Assembly: GCF_002162375.1 (NCBI RefSeq)
Contig: NZ_CP021425.1
Coordinates: 5,506,501-5,570,500 of the forward strand
Direction: 5' to 3'
Source: Oleiphilus messinensis
GTDB lineage: Bacteria > Pseudomonadota > Gammaproteobacteria > Pseudomonadales > Oleiphilaceae
DNA length: 64,000 nucleotides
Shown: one piece after another, positions 61,675-64,000 of the stretch
Numbering within the stretch: the first letter of the stretch is position 1
Layout of the letters: the number at the start of each line of letters is the position of its first letter
Translations under genes and position numbers: made by a program
Notes under the pieces: generated by a model
Told to the model about the DNA's origin: nothing
What the model saw: the letters and a program-made list of their open reading frames with translations, nothing else
The model's database searches: none

Positions 61675-63975
61675 ATGCAGCTTACCCAGGAACAACAGCA
61701 GGTTATCGACGTCGGTTTCGAACATTGCCTGATCACCGCCGTTGCGGGTAGCGGAAAAACCACAACACTGGCTCACCGGATTATCGCGCTACTGCAACAG
61801 CGCCATGACCCGGGGCGTATGTTGATTCTGATGTTTAACCGGAATGCCAAGGAAGATTTCGAGCGCAAGTTAGGTCGGCTCTGCAATGAAGGCCATTTTC
61901 GGCTGCCGGAGATCCGTACCTATCATGCGATGGGTTACCGACTCTATCAACGCTTTGTCCGGGAGGGTTACCTGCAGCCGGTTAACCCGCAGATTCTCAG
62001 CGAGCAAGAAATCCACTATCAGGTCTGGAATTTAATCCGGGCTCTCGCCCCTTCCGATCTTGCCGACGAAATCAAACGCAATAAAAAGGAATATGTCGAG
62101 CGTGGTAGCCAGTTCATTGATCTGGTCAAGAGCACGTTGAAAAAACCGAGTGAAGTGTTTGCAGCATTGGACTACTCGCCGCGATTCAATTTTCTACTCG
62201 ATCTGTTTGACCGTTTTGAGCAGTGGCGACGACAACACGCCCGCTATAGCTTCAGCGATATGCTTTATGAGCCGGTGAAATTGATACACGAAAATCCGGA
62301 GCTGCTGAGCCTGGTCACCAACAAAATGGATCTGGTTCTCGTCGACGAGTATCAGGATACCAATGAAATTCAGCACCTCTTACTGAAGTACATCGCGGGA
62401 GACCGGGCGAAAATCACGGTAGTGGGTGACCCGGATCAAACCATTTACGAATTCAGAGGCGCCAAGCCGGAATATATTCTAAACCGGTTCGCGAAGGAGT
62501 TTCCAAATCCCAAGCAACTCACCCTGAGCTACACGTTCCGCTACGGACACCGGATTGCCCTGCTGGCCAATCACTTGATCACGCACAACACGGGGCGCAA
62601 CAATGTTTTGTGTCGCTCACATCCGACAGTGGATGACAGCAGTATATCATTGCACTACGGAGCAGATGCCGAACAGATTCTCAAGCTGGTCAACACACTT
62701 TCAGGGCAAGATCCGTCTTCTGGATCAGATCAATCTGGCCGCAGACTCAGTGATATCACAATACTTTGCCGGGTATGGAGTCAGAGCATTACCATTGAGC
62801 TGGCGCTGCTGGCGAACCGGGTTCCGTATCAAATCAGTGCCGGTAAAGGTGCCCTGCACTCCAAGGAAATGAACGCAGTACGTTGCCTGCTGGAGTTTGC
62901 ATCCGGAAAATTCCGGGATTTTCCCATGGCCGTGCGGAAAAAACGCTTCGAAACGCTTCTGCGCTTTCCGCACTGTGGTCTGGCTGAAGACCGGATTCAG
63001 GATCTTAGCCAGAATCTCGCCAGCCATGACCGAAATTGGCCCGAACATTTACGGGAACGGCTGGGTCCCTCGGGCGGACTGTCCCTGCACCCTTTGCAAA
63101 AGCGTAAACTAGGCGCTGTTGCAGACGCATTACAACAGTTACTTTTACTGGCGCAGCGGGGTAACACCGCAGCCCAATGTTTGAAACACTACGCGAACGC
63201 CACCGAACTTTTTGAAGGTGTGCGTAGCCTCGCACTGACAAAAGATATTGCCGAAGAACGCGTGGCAACGATCACCGGCATATTCCACTACCTTTTTTTA
63301 TTAAAGCTGGGCACAGCAGAGAGTCTGGAGCATTTGCAGGACCTGTCAGAGCGGGCCAACCAAAACACTGCGGATGATCGACTGTTACTGACAACCATGC
63401 ACCGCGCCAAAGGGCTGGAATGGCCGGTTGTAATTATACCCGGGCTGAACGACAAGTTTATGCCTTATACCGTCCGGGAGAATGAGATTACGGCAACGCT
63501 ACTGGAAAGCGAACGGCGTCTGCTATATGTCGCCATGACCCGGGCGGTGGAGCAGCTTCATCTGATTTGTCCCGCCCGTAAAAAATCGGCTCCGGATAAA
63601 TCTCCGCCGCCAAGCCGCTTTCTGGGGGAGCTGGAATTCAATCTGTCCCAGGAGTTAGGGCACTATTTGGCAAAACGGAAAACGACGCTCCCCGCCCCCC
63701 CGTTCACCCCGGATAGGCCTTTAAGCACAACGGCCAGGCGCTATTGTGCCTTGGAAAATGTCACTTACGTTTCCCCCAAAAGCAAGGCTGAGCCCACTTC
63801 CGAGGAGCCTCAACTGCCCATTTGGCAACAACAATACGTTGATCACGCCATTTTCGGACGCGGCACAATCACCCGGGAAGAGAGTTCATCGTTTCAGGTT
63901 AAATTCGATGAGGGGCGGGTTCTGGATTTCAGCAAAAAAAGCGCTCACCTGTACTTTACGGCCATTACGGCTTGA
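61675..63975 (+). CDS. UvrD/Rep-family ATP-dependent DNA helicase
   Basis: 766 residues. Walker A A-V-A-G-S-G-K-T-T-T (about 20-29), motif II V-D-E-Y-Q-D-T, motif III V-G-D-P-D-Q-T-I-Y-E-F-R, motif IV L-S-Y-T-F-R, motif V T-M-H-R-A-K-G-L-E-W and motif VI L-L-Y-V-A-M-T-R-A, the full superfamily 1A set. The C-terminus has a Tudor-like F-G-R-G-T-I-x-x-x-E segment (~735) as in PcrA/UvrD. Likely a 3'-5' helicase in repair; more divergent than canonical UvrD or Rep, so the name is left open. Confidence 0.9.
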   Translation: MQLTQEQQQVIDVGFEHCLITAVAGSGKTTTLAHRIIALLQQRHDPGRMLILMFNRNAKEDFERKLGRLCNEGHFRLPEIRTYHAMGYRLYQRFVREGYLQPVNPQILSEQEIHYQVWNLIRALAPSDLADEIKRNKKEYVERGSQFIDLVKSTLKKPSEVFAALDYSPRFNFLLDLFDRFEQWRRQHARYSFSDMLYEPVKLIHENPELLSLVTNKMDLVLVDEYQDTNEIQHLLLKYIAGDRAKITVVGDPDQTIYEFRGAKPEYILNRFAKEFPNPKQLTLSYTFRYGHRIALLANHLITHNTGRNNVLCRSHPTVDDSSISLHYGADAEQILKLVNTLSGQDPSSGSDQSGRRLSDITILCRVWSQSITIELALLANRVPYQISAGKGALHSKEMNAVRCLLEFASGKFRDFPMAVRKKRFETLLRFPHCGLAEDRIQDLSQNLASHDRNWPEHLRERLGPSGGLSLHPLQKRKLGAVADALQQLLLLAQRGNTAAQCLKHYANATELFEGVRSLALTKDIAEERVATITGIFHYLFLLKLGTAESLEHLQDLSERANQNTADDRLLLTTMHRAKGLEWPVVIIPGLNDKFMPYTVRENEITATLLESERRLLYVAMTRAVEQLHLICPARKKSAPDKSPPPSRFLGELEFNLSQELGHYLAKRKTTLPAPPFTPDRPLSTTARRYCALENVTYVSPKSKAEPTSEEPQLPIWQQQYVDHAIFGRGTITREESSSFQVKFDEGRVLDFSKKSAHLYFTAITA

Positions 63976-64000
63976 ATTAAAAAAAGCCGCATCGCCTTTT

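Overview
The window is about 64 kb from a gammaproteobacterium of near-50% GC, probably free-living or marine. The genus cannot be named from the sequence; the mix of type VI secretion (T6SS), a Gac/Csr-type RNA, globin-coupled and c-di-GMP signalling, BluB and TopB fits Hahella-, Marinobacter- or Pseudomonas-like lineages. No tRNA, rRNA, transposase, integrase or CRISPR array was seen.

Layout. 1-5.5 kb (minus): tssB (cut by the window edge), tssA, a Ser/Thr kinase, a membrane sensor with a c-type haem motif, and a lipoprotein. 5.5-6.9 kb: a long non-coding stretch holding what reads as an exceptionally large CsrB/RsmZ-type RNA on the minus strand: about 660 nt, 35 GGA motifs many of them in hairpin loops, an intrinsic terminator, and a GacA-type box near -65. 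7-24.5 kb: two related VgrG cargo islands. Each has vgrG, a DUF6484/DUF3540-type protein, a DUF2169 protein, a thiolase-fold protein, a DUF4150 PAAR-like tip and a TIGR02270-type HEAT-repeat protein. Island 1 carries a predicted metzincin-like zinc protease; island 2 carries an AHH nuclease toxin with a DUF1629/Imm11-type partner. In island 2 the PAAR and TIGR02270 genes lie on the opposite strand.

24.8-35.7 kb: a PhzF-like protein, a membrane protein, a signalling block (REC-PAS-GGDEF-EAL protein, CheR, globin-coupled hybrid histidine kinase), BluB and a lipoprotein alpha/beta hydrolase. 36.2-46.9 kb (plus): the T6SS membrane-complex and regulatory operon tagH-tssJ-tssK-tssL-tssM-tagF-pppA plus a small membrane protein. 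47-58.3 kb (minus): two giant paralogous Ser/Thr kinases with periplasmic repeats flanking an outer-membrane beta-barrel gene, then a DUF2914 protein, an ankyrin lipoprotein and an M48 metalloprotease lipoprotein. 58.4-64 kb: topoisomerase III, an unknown helical protein and a UvrD-like helicase.

How it fits together. Most T6SS components are here, but tssC, hcp, tssE, tssF, tssG and clpV are not; they presumably lie beyond the left edge after tssB. Three kinases, one PP2C phosphatase, an FHA protein and TagF indicate threonine-phosphorylation control of firing. The Csr-type RNA sits inside the T6SS locus between the structural operon and the effector island, and GGA-containing leaders of several T6SS genes suggest (as inference) that it relieves CsrA/RsmA repression locally.
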